A stretch of 64,000 bases of DNA. It comes from Jacaranda mimosifolia. Taxonomy: Eukaryota; Streptophyta; Magnoliopsida; Lamiales; Bignoniaceae. A model generated the notes under the pieces. That model was not told the DNA's origin and did no database searches. It worked only from the letters and a program-made list of their open reading frames with translations. The stretch covers positions 11,794,501-11,858,500 of the forward strand of contig CM032133.1 of assembly GCA_018894105.1 (NCBI GenBank), in the 5' to 3' direction. A program made the translations under genes and the position numbers. Below, piece by piece: positions 12,044-23,923 of the stretch. Position 1 is the first letter of the stretch; each line of letters begins with the position of its first letter.

Positions 12044-12452
12044 TTGATGAAAGCTTCTCTAGTTGGGAGGGTCGATCTGGAGTTCTGTACACAGTATCTA
12101 GCTGGGCAGAGATTTACGTTTTTTATCCTGAGGGGTCATAGAGAAGCTCATTATCTTTCTTGCACTGCATTCTTGATAGTTTATCAAGATTCTTGGACAA
12201 GATGTTTATATGATAGGACTAGGATACATATCCAGGCTTGGTGGTTGGTTTTGTTGCAGGCAACATATCAGCTTTGTTTGTTTCCTTTATTTGATTACAG
12301 GGTCTTCTATCTCAGAAATCAGTTATTCCCTTTGTTCGGCTCATACGATTTCCATTCAGAACTTTAAATGTGTTTCTTTGGGCTGGAGTTTTACATACAG
12401 CTCCATTACTTTCATCTCTACTGGTCCCATTTCACATTTTGATCTTCGCTAA
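12044..12452 (+). pseudogene. unassigned coding-like remnant with hydrophobic segments
   Basis: One frame gives peptides of protein-like composition broken by several stops: SSWEGRSGVLYTVSSWAEIY, then VVGFVAGNISALFVSF, then VIPFVRLIRFPFRTLNVFLW and LLSSLLVPFHILIF. The later part would form membrane-spanning segments. I do not recognise a family, and chance hydrophobic runs in T-rich DNA can look like this. Its strand agrees with the neighbouring gene relics. Confidence 0.2.
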
Positions 12453-15259
12453 CGTGCTTTGATATACTTCTCCAAATATACAAAGGTTCTTATGATTCTG
12501 CCATGGTGTAGTTGTGAATTCCCACTGTTACAAAAATTCAAGTGTAGAATTTTCTTATTCCATGAAAGTAATGGATATTTGCAGCTTCTTATCTTTACTT
12601 CATTTTATAGTTCTCTTTTTTGAAGCAGTCCTTTCCCATTTTCAGGTTCTAGAATCTCATTTTCAGCTGCCCTCAACTTTTGATGAGGTATTTAACAGTA
12701 TGTATGAATGAGTATATTGATTGACTCTTCAACATTGTTAGACCTTACATGGTCATAAGTAATACTATTCTTTTAGTATAATTTCTTTACGATTTTTGTA
12801 ACTATAATTTACAATGATCCAGATTGTGCATCTCTGAGGGCCAATATGTATAAGTAGAGAGGGCTCAGAGATTTTGTGCTTCAAAGGACATCCAAATGGC
12901 TTTTCAATTTCTTTGAAACAAGGGATTTCACTAACTTTTGCATGTTCATGCAGGAGAGAAAAGTTGTTATTTTGCTTAACTCTAATGAGCTTATTTGGGG
13001 CGTCTACTTGTGTGCGTGCATACATTTGGAATGGTTTGCATTTTTTTTCCATTTTCTTTTGTTTAATGTTATTGTTTTAGCTTTCATTGTCTAATTGTTG
13101 TTGCCTTTACTTAGATGATTAGAAAATCTTGATTTTTAGAATCCTAAGGCATTTCTTGAGAGATTGTTTGCATTTGCAACCATGCTATGGTTTCCTATTT
13201 GTCATGCTTGTTTAAACTCATTTTGTGGTTGTTTTACTGTGTCTTGTGTAAACCTATGGTTTGGGAACACTTTGAGACAATTTTGATTCATTATCTATGA
13301 TGATATTTGGTTTTTTGGATTTGTTGATCTTTGAGATGGTCGAAACTTGGCATTAATGAGTGGTGAAGTCATGCACTTTTTTCTTGATCAAGTGTGAACA
13401 TCCCTCATTTTTTCTGCACTAAGTCTCTTACGTAGGAGAGTGTGGTGTATTTAGATCATTGTGTGTTCCTTAGAATTTTCTTGAATCAACCTTGAGGCGA
13501 AATCCTAGGGAATAATGCAAAATCCTAAGTCATCTTTGGACCGATTAAGCATTTGAAGCCTGCCCGTGTCATTTTTCCCTAGTACCTTAATTGGGCTTTA
13601 AACATTTATCTCGTTTGTTTAGCTTCTGAAAAGCTTAGCCATTTTACTGTGAATTCACCTTTGTACTATTGACATGGCACTTAATATTCATGAGCAATGT
13701 GATGAGGATGCTACTAGGGAGGTACGGAAAGAGGTTTGTTATGTTTGGGAATTTTAAAATTTTAAAAAATTGAAAAAAGCAAAGGGAAAGAGAACTTGAA
13801 AGGAGAAAAATGCCCATGAAACTTAGGCAAGAAGAACCAAAAAAAAAAGAAAAAGAAAAAAGAAAGGTCTTCAATCAAAATAAAACAATCAAAAACATTT
13901 GCTTAAGCATGGAGATGAAAAAAGAAACAGGAAAGAAGAAACAAATGAAAGATATCTCTTTGAGGAAAGATTGGATGAATACAAGGGTGGGGAGGATTTA
14001 TGCTATACAGTGTTGACTTTAACTGCTATGTATATGTGTGAACCACTCTATCCATATTTCCTACCCCCATCACCTAAGCGTTATTTGCAAAAGCTCAAAA
14101 GTCCTACCGATTCTTTGATCATCATGACCTACATTAGTGGAGATAGTGGTGAAAAGCAAACCTATTGGTGGCGCGGACTAGTGCTTAGCCCAAAGGAATG
14201 CGTTTGGGTCTAGCTTACTCACTTACTAGGTATTGAGACTTTACACACACACACATGTGATATCACACTTGTGATAGATCTTTGTGCATGAGTCAAAGCA
14301 CAGTTGTATGCCTCATGAATACTTGATCATTGCTCAATAGGTCTAAAGGACTTCCGGGAAAGCTATGGATGAATTGTGCTCATTGTGAACTCTACCATGC
14401 AGTTTTGTTTTTTTGAGGGTCACGCCTCGTCTTTCTCTCTACATATGAAAGGATTGGGTAATCCTCATCTGAAGACAAACTAAAATCTTGTGTTAGGACA
14501 ACTAGTTTATCTTTTGTTAGCCGCTGCTATCTTTTTAGAAATTCTCTTGCCCCTCTTTTTCGTTTCAATATTTGTTGTTTCATAACGGTTGCTAATGCTA
14601 ACAATATGGTGTAACTGGTGCTTTGTCTATTGATGTTTTCATGACTTCTTCTTTAACAACTTTATTTAAGACGTTGTGCATTTAATTCTACATGTTTTTC
14701 ATTATTTTGTAGTTGAATTCTTTCGTGGATGCTTCTGGGAATTTGATTCATCTTTGAGCTTGCATGATGAAAAATATACAAAACAAATGCTTATTATATA
14801 CAACTTTTCCATTTTCTACATACATTTGCCCTTGCAGAATAAGTCAATGATTTATAAATCATGGTCTTTTTGTTTCCCTTGGCTTCATGTTGAAGAAATG
14901 AAGAATGCAGGAATGCACGAGAATCAATTATTATGGTATCCTGGTAGTAAAGCATGCAAAGAACTGTGCTCATCCGCTGTTTTTGACTAAGACAGGAATG
15001 CGTGGGATGGTTGCTCATAATGAGCTCTAGTTTAGTCAGTAGGAAGACAGAAATAGCAATTGAAATCAAATCTAGGTACCATTAACGATTGATATATGAA
15101 CAATCAATTGAAATCAAATGCTCTTCCTATGTGGTCTCTCTCTCTCTCTTTTTTCAGGGGTTAGGGGAAGGGGGAAGTAAGGATGCAGTGTTCAATTTTA
15201 AGTTGTTTTCTGCCACATGAATTGCTTGCATTTTTAATAAATGTTGATTATTAATGCAG
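12453..15259. other. A+T-rich sequence with no recognisable gene; two microsatellites
   Basis: I see no conserved coding block here. A purine-rich patch lies at about 13790-13870, an (AC)6 run at 14243-14254 and a (TC)7 run at 15135-15148. The (TC)7 run lies upstream of the first dynamin exon. Confidence 0.4.
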
Positions 15260-17009
15260 GGAACATTGTATATGTTCGATGGAATATTTAAAGAGCATCT
15301 TGATGGAGCATTTGTATCCATAATTTCTTCTTTTGGTCTTTCGATTGTGCAATATCATTTTGTGTGTTATTTTCTTTTGATCTTGTTATTTGTTTTGATG
15401 TGATTCTCGCAGTCGATCAAGTGATGATTAAATATATAATGCCTTTGATAGCCAACTGCTTGCTGCATTGAAGCGCTTGCAGTTTAATAAGCATCTTGCT
15501 ATGGAAAATGTGCAGTAATTAATTACTAAAGCTGATTGATGGATATTAGCCTCATTTTATCGGACCCGAGCAAGATTATCATCATCGTCTCATGTTATTA
15601 TTCCCAGTGGCATTAAAAATGATTTTATTCTTGATTTTTTGAGTAAACTTTCCCTATACCATGTCTAGTATTCAAGTCTAGTGATGGTTGATGAAGGCAG
15701 GTGCTCATGCAAGCTGCATTTAAACTGCTGTGTTTTGTCTATCTTTTTTGGTCTTACGTTGGTATCTATAAATGATTTTGTGGACTATTTAGACTAGCCC
15801 CACAAAGTGAACTATTTTGGGCTAGCCCCACAAAGTGAGCTATTTGTCAATGCAATATTTTTTTTCATTTAAGCATTTAAGGTGCATGGTAAGCTTATGA
15901 GTCTGTTGATCTTTTATCTTTTTAGGTTCATGCAACACTGAAGGAACTAGTTCACAAATTGATTATTGAGACCATGGCAAGTCTCCAACTTATTTCTATG
16001 TTATGTTAATGATTGGTCACAATGTACACAAATGATTATAGTCCCTTGGACATCACAAGCCTCAAGTTTTTGAAGTCTGGCCATTTTAATTTTATTCTAT
16101 TGTGGTGAGAGTTTCTTTAGTTTGATCTTCAATCTGTAAATCATTTACATCGTTAAGAGGTTCTCTATCTCTGAGTTAGTATACCTTCTTCCTCTCCTCT
16201 CAAAATGAAAAAAGGAAGTGAGACAACTTGGAAAAGATAGGAGATTAGTGGTGCTGCTAGAAATGGCTTCACTAAAAATGCTAGACGAAATTGTGTTGAT
16301 ACTTATCTCTATTTGTTGCATGAGCTAAAGCACTATTCCTCTCTCAAAATCAAACTTGAGAATCTGCTATTGATAATTAGATATAGGATGAAGGTAGAAA
16401 GCAAGAGGGCAACTTTACAACTAGTAGAAATGGAATGTAGTTACTTGGTTGTAGATTTCTTCTGAAAGCTTCCTCAAGATGTTGAGAAGTGTGGCAATCT
16501 AGCCCATTCAATATTCGATTGATACAATGATTTGTATCTCTTGCAAATTGGTTAGTATAAGAGTTTTGATTTTACATATATTAATGCAATCCCGAATCAT
16601 CACTGAATCTGCTAAATGGGCCTCCAACTTCATAGAGGAACAATAGTCTTGTCTCATGTCAATATGTTATGTTCAAGTATTAAGAACTCCATTCCAAAGT
16701 TTATTTTTTATTGTCAAGTCCACACGAGGCCAAACACAGCTTTCTTGATCATTTCTTTGCTGAATTAGGCTAAAAAGAGGTATTAATCACCCGTCAATTT
16801 TTGTTCTGGCCTCCTTATGAATATGTGGGTACATGAAGGAAAAAATTGGATCTCAATTATACATAACATAAATTTCTACAGGGAAACAGTTGGGAACATT
16901 ATCAGATGAGGATTTGGCAATTATGCAGCAATGTGTCTCTCTTGCAGAGATACTGAAGTTGTATAGAGATGCTCAAGCAGTGATTGATTAAGTAGCCTGG
17001 TCACAATAG
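15260..17009 (+). pseudogene. DRP1-type dynamin, C-terminal half, decayed (copy A)
   Basis: Blocks follow the dynamin order from the stalk to the GTPase effector domain. 15260 onward reads GTLYM and FKEHLDG, missing about six codons. 15433-15596 reads LLAALKRLQFNKHLAMENV and PHFIGPEQDY. 15926-15978 reads VHATLKELVHKLIIET. 16395-16500 reads LQLVEMECSYLVVDFF and KLPQDVEKCGN. 16725-16775 reads EAKHSFLDHFFAELG. 16882 onward reads GKQLGTLSDEDLAIM. Plant DRP1 proteins are large GTPases of cell-plate and endocytic membranes. Inactivating changes include a TAG in 15433-15596, TGA at 16463-16465 (Arg expected) and TAA at 16989-16991, after which VAWSQ and the original stop at 17007-17009 follow. The GTPase half is not upstream. 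Introns remain, so this is not a retrocopy. Confidence 0.88.
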
Positions 17010-17540
17010 GGGGTTGATGTCTCTCTCACTCCTTGTGTACTTTCTCTTTTACCGATAGGAAAGAACAGTTTAGTAATACAAGGGCTTAAGTTCTTGTTGT
17101 AATGCTATTCTTTGTACACCATAAAGGTTGGGCTATTCTTTGCCAAAATTATGCCTGCTTAATTAGTTTTGGTCAATGTAATTATTATTTTGAGTTTTGT
17201 ACCTTAGAAGTGGCCTTTGTCTGACAGGAATAGCGATTATGTGATAGTATCACATCTGGAGGACTATGAAAGTATGAATTCTATGCTTTGTATGTTGTCA
17301 CGTACAAAAGATGCTTGATCCTATTCTTATTTTTGGTGAAACTAGTGGAGGGAATTTCCATCAACACATAGTATCATCTGATTTCCTTGAGGTTGGTCCT
17401 TTTCCTTTCTTAGTTTTCTTTCCAGCTTGTATTTCTTGCTTTCTTCTCATTGCCTCTTGCTTTCAAAGATATTTTATAATATGAAAGTTAGTTATCTTTA
17501 TGCTAATCATTGATTAAGGTTTTTACCCGGAGTTAGAGAT
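17010..17540. other. spacer between the two dynamin fragments
   Basis: This 531-bp interval runs from the old stop codon of copy A to the ATG of copy B. It would be a 3' flank joined to a 5' leader. I see no transposon end in it. Confidence 0.4.
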
Positions 17541-18982
17541 ATGGAAAACTGATATCATTGGTGAACTAATTGCACGGAGCTTGGCGATCACGGAGTAGAG
17601 AGTGCATTGCCTGCTCTTTGGGACACTTTCGCTTCTATAGTCGTCGTCGGTGGTCAGGTCTGATCATTTTCGCTTTCTTATGCACCTTTCTTTTTAAAAA
17701 ATTAGAAAATATATTATTACGTTGATGTTAATCTATTGGAGCTGAGAACTTTGTGATTTTAATTGTTCTTACTCCTTTTTGTAGATCATATTGAATGTTT
17801 GTTTAGTCGGTGATTTCATGTGTTTCTACTTGGATTGGAGTTTAGATCTGCTAAGGGGTGGTTGTTCATTTGAATTTGCTACCCTTTTTTAATCTTTGAA
17901 TTTATTCTCTCACCTTTTGTTTTATGAATTTCTGTTTATATGTTAGGCTGTACCATGTACTTATACTGCTATGGCTATTTTTCAATTTTTTTCCTAATAT
18001 TATAAAGCTGCATAAGGCTTTGTTTTTCTTGCATTAGTCTCTGATACTGCTGTATATTTACAGAATTTTAGGCTAACTGAAAATTTGATAAATTCTGATA
18101 ACAAATATTTTGTCCTAAACCCAAACTTCCATGAAGCATTCTGTTTATAAGATTACTTATAGATGCCAAAATATGACTTGCTGCATTGCATATTTGCACT
18201 TGCACAATGGGAATGGATTCTACATGCTTATTAGCTGTTTTTGTGTTCTTCATGTGGTATTGTTATGATAATATTGCTCCTTTTTTCCCTGACATGCACT
18301 TGTTTAGACACTTTCACTTAATGATTATCATTTTTCCAGTTAGTTGATCGTAATGTTTATGTTTTGTAGGTCTGGTAAGTCTTAAGTACTTGAAAATATT
18401 GTTGGCAAGGATTTTTTACTTCATGGATCTGGTAACATGTCTTTCATATGCATTATCTTGAAGTGGACGAACAAAAGACAAAAATACAAGGATTTATTTC
18501 ATGTTTAGTACACTGGTATTGTTACACAACATCCACTTATCCTACTTGTTTCATCATATTGATGAAGGAAGAGAATATGCAGAATTTGGACATCTTTCTA
18601 GGAAGAGATTCACTTATTTTGGTGTCTATTTTCTCAATTGATCTGTCTAGTACTCACATTTCTATTTAGCTATGCTATGAGATCTTCCCTAACACCTTCC
18701 TTTGATTATTTTTTCAGAATATTCCTTTTGAGGGTTCACAATGCTTGATTGCTAGTTTCTTAGGAACCCTTTCCTAAATCTTGCATCTGCTAAGCACTTC
18801 TTGCATATACATTGTTCCAATAGTATGTTTAACATGTTACTTTAATTCTAACTCTAAATCTTTGTTATATTTTGTGCAACTGCTATGAGAAAGGAGATAT
18901 CTGATGAAATTGATAGAGATATAGGACATACTAAACAAATTTCTAGTGTCCCAATTTATCTTAGTATTTTATTCACTTAACG
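17541..18982 (+). pseudogene. DRP1-type dynamin, N-terminal part, decayed (copy B)
   Basis: ATG at 17541 opens MEN, then two stops, then [14 protein letters not shown] and VVVGGQ up to 17657, followed by a GT. After an intron, 18370 onward reads SGKS, a TAA, then VLENIVGKDFLLHGSG. GGQ/SGKS is the dynamin P-loop split by a conserved-looking intron, here missing part of one codon. 18878-18982 reads RKEISDEIDRDIGHTKQIS and PIYLSI, the next GTPase-domain block, ending at a GGTGAGT donor. The G3 (DLPG) and G4 motifs and everything downstream are absent. This fragment lies downstream of the C-terminal fragment, so the order is inverted relative to one gene. Confidence 0.88.
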
Positions 18983-19590
18983 GTGAGTCAAGAGTGGATT
19001 GATTATCTCTCATGTTTACAAATATAGGTTTTGGCATGTCAAGTGCACAAAAAATCTCTGTACATTCATACCCAATATCCATCCAAGGTAAAGGAGACAA
19101 AAAAAAATTTCTATTTCAGGAATATGGATTATGTTGCATGTGGATGAAAATGAATTTAATGAAGAAAAAGCTGGAGCAAGTATGCTCATGAAACTTCTAA
19201 TTTCGTGGCAGTTTTTTGTGGTCCTCGTTCTTGATGGTTTCATCGTTTAGAATTTAATCTTTTACCTTGTTTTTTGTATTTGTACCCTTTTTTCTTTTAT
19301 TTTTGGTGTTAAGGAGGGATTATCTTCTGCTTATCATGTCGAGCATGTATATTACTAATATATGGGAGGGAATAGCCAAAGCTACAGAGTCAAGTGCAGA
19401 TTGGCGAACCCCACTGTTCTCTTCTTTTTTCCTTTTTGTCTTTTTCCCTTCCTTTTTGGCATCTCTGTTCAAACCAGTTTATCTCTGCATGTGTCTAATT
19501 CATATACCGCCTTGCTCCATGTTTTCGATTGATATTTATTCCACTAAATCTATTTAGGTTTGCAGTTATTCATAGTAGTGAGAGAGAAAT
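18983..19590. other. non-coding interval before the citrate synthase relic
   Basis: The part after the GTGAGT donor at 18983 is probably intron of the dynamin relic. No further dynamin exon can be read. The final stretch would be the 5' flank of the citrate synthase relic. Confidence 0.35.
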
Positions 19591-20330
19591 ATGGACAATG
19601 TTGATCGTTCAACAGTTGCTCAAGACCACTTGGCAATGCTGTTGGCTCACCTCTTGGCTTTGACTGATCGTTGTGGTGGCATTTCGATCAGGATTCTCAA
19701 ATATTTTGGCTACTCCACTGTGCCTCCTCCAAATCTCAAAGGCTCGTTGACTTTGATTGATGAGTGTGGTGGAAAAAGTTACCATGTTGTTGTCTTGGAA
19801 GAAAGCACTATTAAGGCCACAAACTTTAAGAAGGTAGTTTCAAAATTTAACAAATTATTGTTTTTATTAATTCTTTAATTTTTTTTTTCAAGGTTTTATA
19901 TATGTGAATTTTTATGCAGTATTTTATTCCATTAATTTCTTTTGTTCTGATTATTTGTGGAGAATCATGGAAGCTAGAATATTTACTTAAGATTAGATAA
20001 GGTGAGGACTGGGTTTAGTTGAAGTTATTGGTTTCATAATTATAGTGCTTTGGTACAGGCTCCGGAAAGTTAGTTTAACTAAAGATTTATATGTATGAAC
20101 CTTTAATTTAAGTAATTATTGTCGGCTTGAGATTTATAATATAAGCGACTATTGCATATAATAATAGGAAAGAATGACAAAGGGCTAAAGCTTTATTATC
20201 AGGGATACCTTAACAAGACGCCTGTTTGATCTCCGATTTGCTACATTAGTGATGATGAAGGGATTCTTAGATATAGGGGTTATCCAATTGAGGAGCTAGG
20301 TGGAGGAGTCTGGAAGTAGTTGATCTTTTG
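19591..20330 (+). pseudogene. peroxisomal-type citrate synthase, N-terminal fragment, decayed
   Basis: ATG at 19591 opens a frame reading LAMLLAHLL, PPNLKGSLTLIDECGGKSYH and TIKATNFKKVVS, which matches the N-terminus of plant peroxisomal citrate synthase (CSY2/CSY3 type, acetyl-CoA + oxaloacetate to citrate). After an intron, an exon starting at 20168 reads GKNDKGLKLYYQGYLNKTPV, a TGA at 20227-20229, then DDEGILRYRGYPIEELG, a hallmark of the family. The TGA stands where Arg is usual, consistent with CGA to TGA. Exon 2 enters in phase 1, needing a donor after 19843, but the sequence there is AAATTT, so the donor is lost. Past 20310 the frame slips and LEVVDLLSK remains in another frame. The catalytic domain is absent. 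Confidence 0.9.
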
Positions 20331-21150
20331 AGTAAATGTTATTACTAACATTTTTGTGTGGTTGCATGCCCAAATTCTTTGTTCGAAGACTCTAAACCTG
20401 GATATTTTGCTGTTAAGTTAAAGTCCACCGCTTGAGAAATGCTCTGTTATAAGGATCTTCTTTGAATTTTTTTTTATTGACAAGGGGTGCATGTGTGCCA
20501 GTTGCCACATGTATTGAGTATTTGTAAATATGAACCTTGTATTAGTTTAGAACTGGAAAGACACTTACAGTTTTGCTTGCCCCATTTACTAGCAGAAATG
20601 TTAACTCACTTATCTCAATTAATGGCTTCTCAGTTTTTACTGTCAACTTTTTGACTCATCATTTGAGTTTTGATGTCAATGTATGGGAATCTACCATCTG
20701 AAGGTCAGATAGTAGATAGGAAGCTTGCCATTTCACAGCATTCAATTGTTCTTAAGGAATATTGGTATACTTTCTTTTTGTGGACAGAAATGTTCAACTG
20801 GAAAGTATTTGATATCAATTATTTTTCATACTTGTAATGCCATGTTATTATTGACAGTATGATGCAAACTATTCTTTTGATTTAATGATCCACATTTTGT
20901 GTCCTTTTCCTCCATCTTATAGCATCTCACATTAGAATTCATGAAACCTCCAACCCAGCTTAGCAGCTAAACGTAAGGCCTTGTTCTCCTATGTTTTGGT
21001 CATTTTCTAAATAAAATTTTGAGGGGATGGATTTTTGGGAGAAAATTTGAAAAATGTGCTAGGCGTTTCTTTTTATTTTGAGGAAATATAGAAAATGATT
21101 TGAGAATGAGTTGTTTGCTTTTTTATGTTTTTGTTGGCTTTGAAACGTGA
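20331..21150. other. non-coding sequence downstream of the citrate synthase relic
   Basis: No later citrate synthase exon is recognisable. Around 20970 the phrase AAGGCCTTGTTCTCC resembles the start of some plant DNA-transposon derivatives, but I found no matching inverted end. Confidence 0.35.
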
Positions 21151-22286
21151 AAGTGATTTTTTTATGCAATATATTATATATATTTTATATTTATAGTTGG
21201 ATGATGCGTGTGTATATATATGTAATAATTGATATATTCTTGTAATAAAATGACGTGTAATTAATTCAATTGGTGTTTTATTTTAAAATTTATATTTTTA
21301 TGAATTTATTAATAAATATTAATTATTTATGAAATTATAATTATATCTTAATTATAAAAAATCGGCTAATATAATAATTATATCATAATTGTTGATATCG
21401 TTTGATATAAAAAAATTTAATTATTGTACATTAATTATAAACTAGTTATTGTTTATTCTTAAAATATAATTATTTAACTATTTATTATTTACAATTTATG
21501 TATAAATAAAATTTAGTTATTTATTTAAATAAAATTATATATAAGACTTAATATCGATTCATCAAATTAAAAAAATAAATAATTTTATATTATATGAAAC
21601 TAAATCATCTTAAATTATTTATTAATAATTAATTATGCGTGAAATATGAAACATAATTAATATATTCATAACAAATTATTTAAATAATTAAATAAATTAA
21701 TTTAATTTATTTAATAAGTTATTTATTTACTTTAACTCATTATTTAATAAATAAAACAATCAAAAACTTTTTTACTTAATTTTAATTAATTTTCTTGATA
21801 ATTATTTTAATTGTATTAATATTAATTTATTAAACTTAATATATTATTAAATAAATATCACACTATAATTAATTTTTTTATAATAATTTTAAATAAATGT
21901 GAATATTAATATTTAATAAAGATTAATTGTTGTGAAGAAGATTAATTTATTTATAATATCAAAATAAAACATCTTAAATTATTTATTAAGTGAATAAATG
22001 TAATATTTAATTGATACATTGAATATTAAATATAACTAATACATTATTTAATTAATAAGTAAGTTAGTTAATTTAATACGTTATTTAGTAAATAAATTAT
22101 TTATTAAATTTAGTTAATTTTCTCGACAATTAGTTTAATTAAATTTGTAAACATAAATTTTAGAATTTTTTAAGTAAAATTTTAATATTTTTCATATATG
22201 TATATATATATGAGTAAAGTGAGAGAGTGATGAATGAATGAGTAACGTGAAAGATTGAGTGAGAAAATGAGGGGTAGGTGTGCTTT
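21150..22286. other. extremely A+T-rich block bordering the array
   Basis: Almost every base is A or T over about 1.05 kb, with many AATTA and TTAATTAA motifs and an alternating AT/GT tract near 21165-21230 and again near 22190-22215. It then changes to a short GAGTGA/GAATGA-rich stretch at about 22212-22280 just before the array. It has no coding content. It could be a matrix-attachment-like region or the remains of an A+T-rich element. Confidence 0.6.
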
Positions 22287-23923
22287 TCTTGATAGTGTGT
22301 ATTTATTATTTTAGTGAGCGGGTGAAAACAAAGCCACTAGCCATAATAGCTAAGCATGAGGTCACGAAGTACATATGGAAGAAAATTTTATGTCGCTTCG
22401 GAATTCCCAAGAGAACTGATTTCAGACAACAGTTGTAAATTTCAAGGGAAAGATATTTGCAATTGGTGTAAGGATCTAAGAATAATGGAGCGGTTCAGCT
22501 TCGTTGCCCATCCTCAAACTAATGTGCAAGTGGAGGTGACAAGCAGGGTAATTCTGCGAGGATTGAAAACCAAATTAGAAGGCATGGGGGTAAAGTTGTG
22601 TGGATGAGCTGCACGATGACCTTTGGTCCTATCAGACCGCTCCTCGAATGGCTACAGGGGGAGAACCTTATTTTTACATGTATGGCATAGAATCTTTGAT
22701 TCCGGCAGATGTGGGAATTGGTTCCCACCATGTCAAAGATATGACCCAGAACAAAAAGAAGCACTATTCGGATAATGATTGGATCATATTGCGGTGAAGC
22801 AAGACAAAGCTGCCCTAAGAACTATGAATTGCAAATGCTGAGCTCAAGCTTTCTTTACCAAAAAAATTCATCCTAGAAGTTTTCAAGTAGGAAATCTATT
22901 TGTTTTTTTAAAAAAATATCAAACTACATGTTATTGTTAAATTTCTTTTTTCCTAGTAAACTACACATATTTTTGTAGAAACCATATTAAACGGAGATTC
23001 TTCGTAAGAATTGTGAAGCTCTATCGACATTTTTATATGTATGCATTTTATATCTTTTAACATTTTTATTGTATTACATAAAAAAATCAGTGTGTTGTTA
23101 TATATGATAATTTTATTTAATTTAGAAAGTCATTTAAATGATTGAAAAGCTTTACAAATTCAAGTATTAACTTTTTGTTTTTTTAATTTTTCTATAAATT
23201 CTATCACAACCCATCATGACTTGCTGAGAGGGAATGAGGAGAACTCGGGAAGAAAATATCAAAAAGTTGTTGTTGAGAATAAGTTAATGCAGACACTGCT
23301 TAAGGAAGTCTAATATTAGCATTCCTAAGTAATTGATTGTCATCAATCCCTTGTCAATGACCACCAAAAACTTGATCTAAAGTTGTTTGGCAATTTGCAC
23401 AACTTGGCAGGATGAGTCAAAAATGCTAAAAAGTTAGCTAAAGAAATGATCCCGTCATCCTACCAAGGTCCGACTTTTTTACAGGAGAATAGGTAAAAAA
23501 TGGCAAAGCTAATTTGCAAGAGCTGGGTAGGACGGTCAGTGTTTGATGAATAGGAGATGGTCGTCAATGACGAGGATGATTGGAGAGCATGAGTCTCAAA
23601 ATATCTTAAAGGGGAAATATCTTATCTAAAAGAAAAGACATGGGTTGTTCGTTTTGTCTTAATTAAAACAGAGTCGTACAAGAGATCTTTCACTCATCGT
23701 CTACTACGGTATATCGAAAAAATAGGGTCTCTATATACTGAGAGAATTTAGATAAAGGCGCTTGTGGAAGCCATAATCGAGGCTCGATGTTATCAACTAA
23801 AACTCTAAAGGAAGGATATTTTTTGCCCAGATGAAGACTGATAGTTTTACATTAGTAACAAAATGCCAAGCACGTTAGAAACATGGGAACACCATTCATC
23901 AACCTGATAAGGCTTCGATTACT
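22287..23923 (+). repeat. class I unit 0, truncated at the left edge of the array
   Basis: The unit begins inside the integrase core at TTCTTGATAGTGTG, so the edge cuts through a gene-derived segment and not at a natural unit border. Integrase parts read ISDN and QVEVTSR. In the pre-integrase part a TGA interrupts after DDWRA. The rest is nearly identical to unit 1. Confidence 0.9.

Noticed and set aside
12765..13094. Overlapping open frames of 68-95 codons on both strands
   Set aside because: No domain, and the frames on both strands are equally open, as expected by chance in this composition.
13640..14213. Overlapping lysine- and serine-rich open frames
   Set aside because: They come from a purine-rich patch on one strand and pyrimidines on the other; composition explains them.
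22356..22607. 83-codon frames starting MRSRSTYGR, taken at first as repeated small proteins
   Set aside because: The first residues are the integrase core read in a wrong frame; only the part from REL onward is integrase.
22519..22764. Minus-strand open frame of 81 codons, repeated at 24235-24480
   Set aside because: It is the antisense shadow of the integrase 3' block and varies with it; no family signature.
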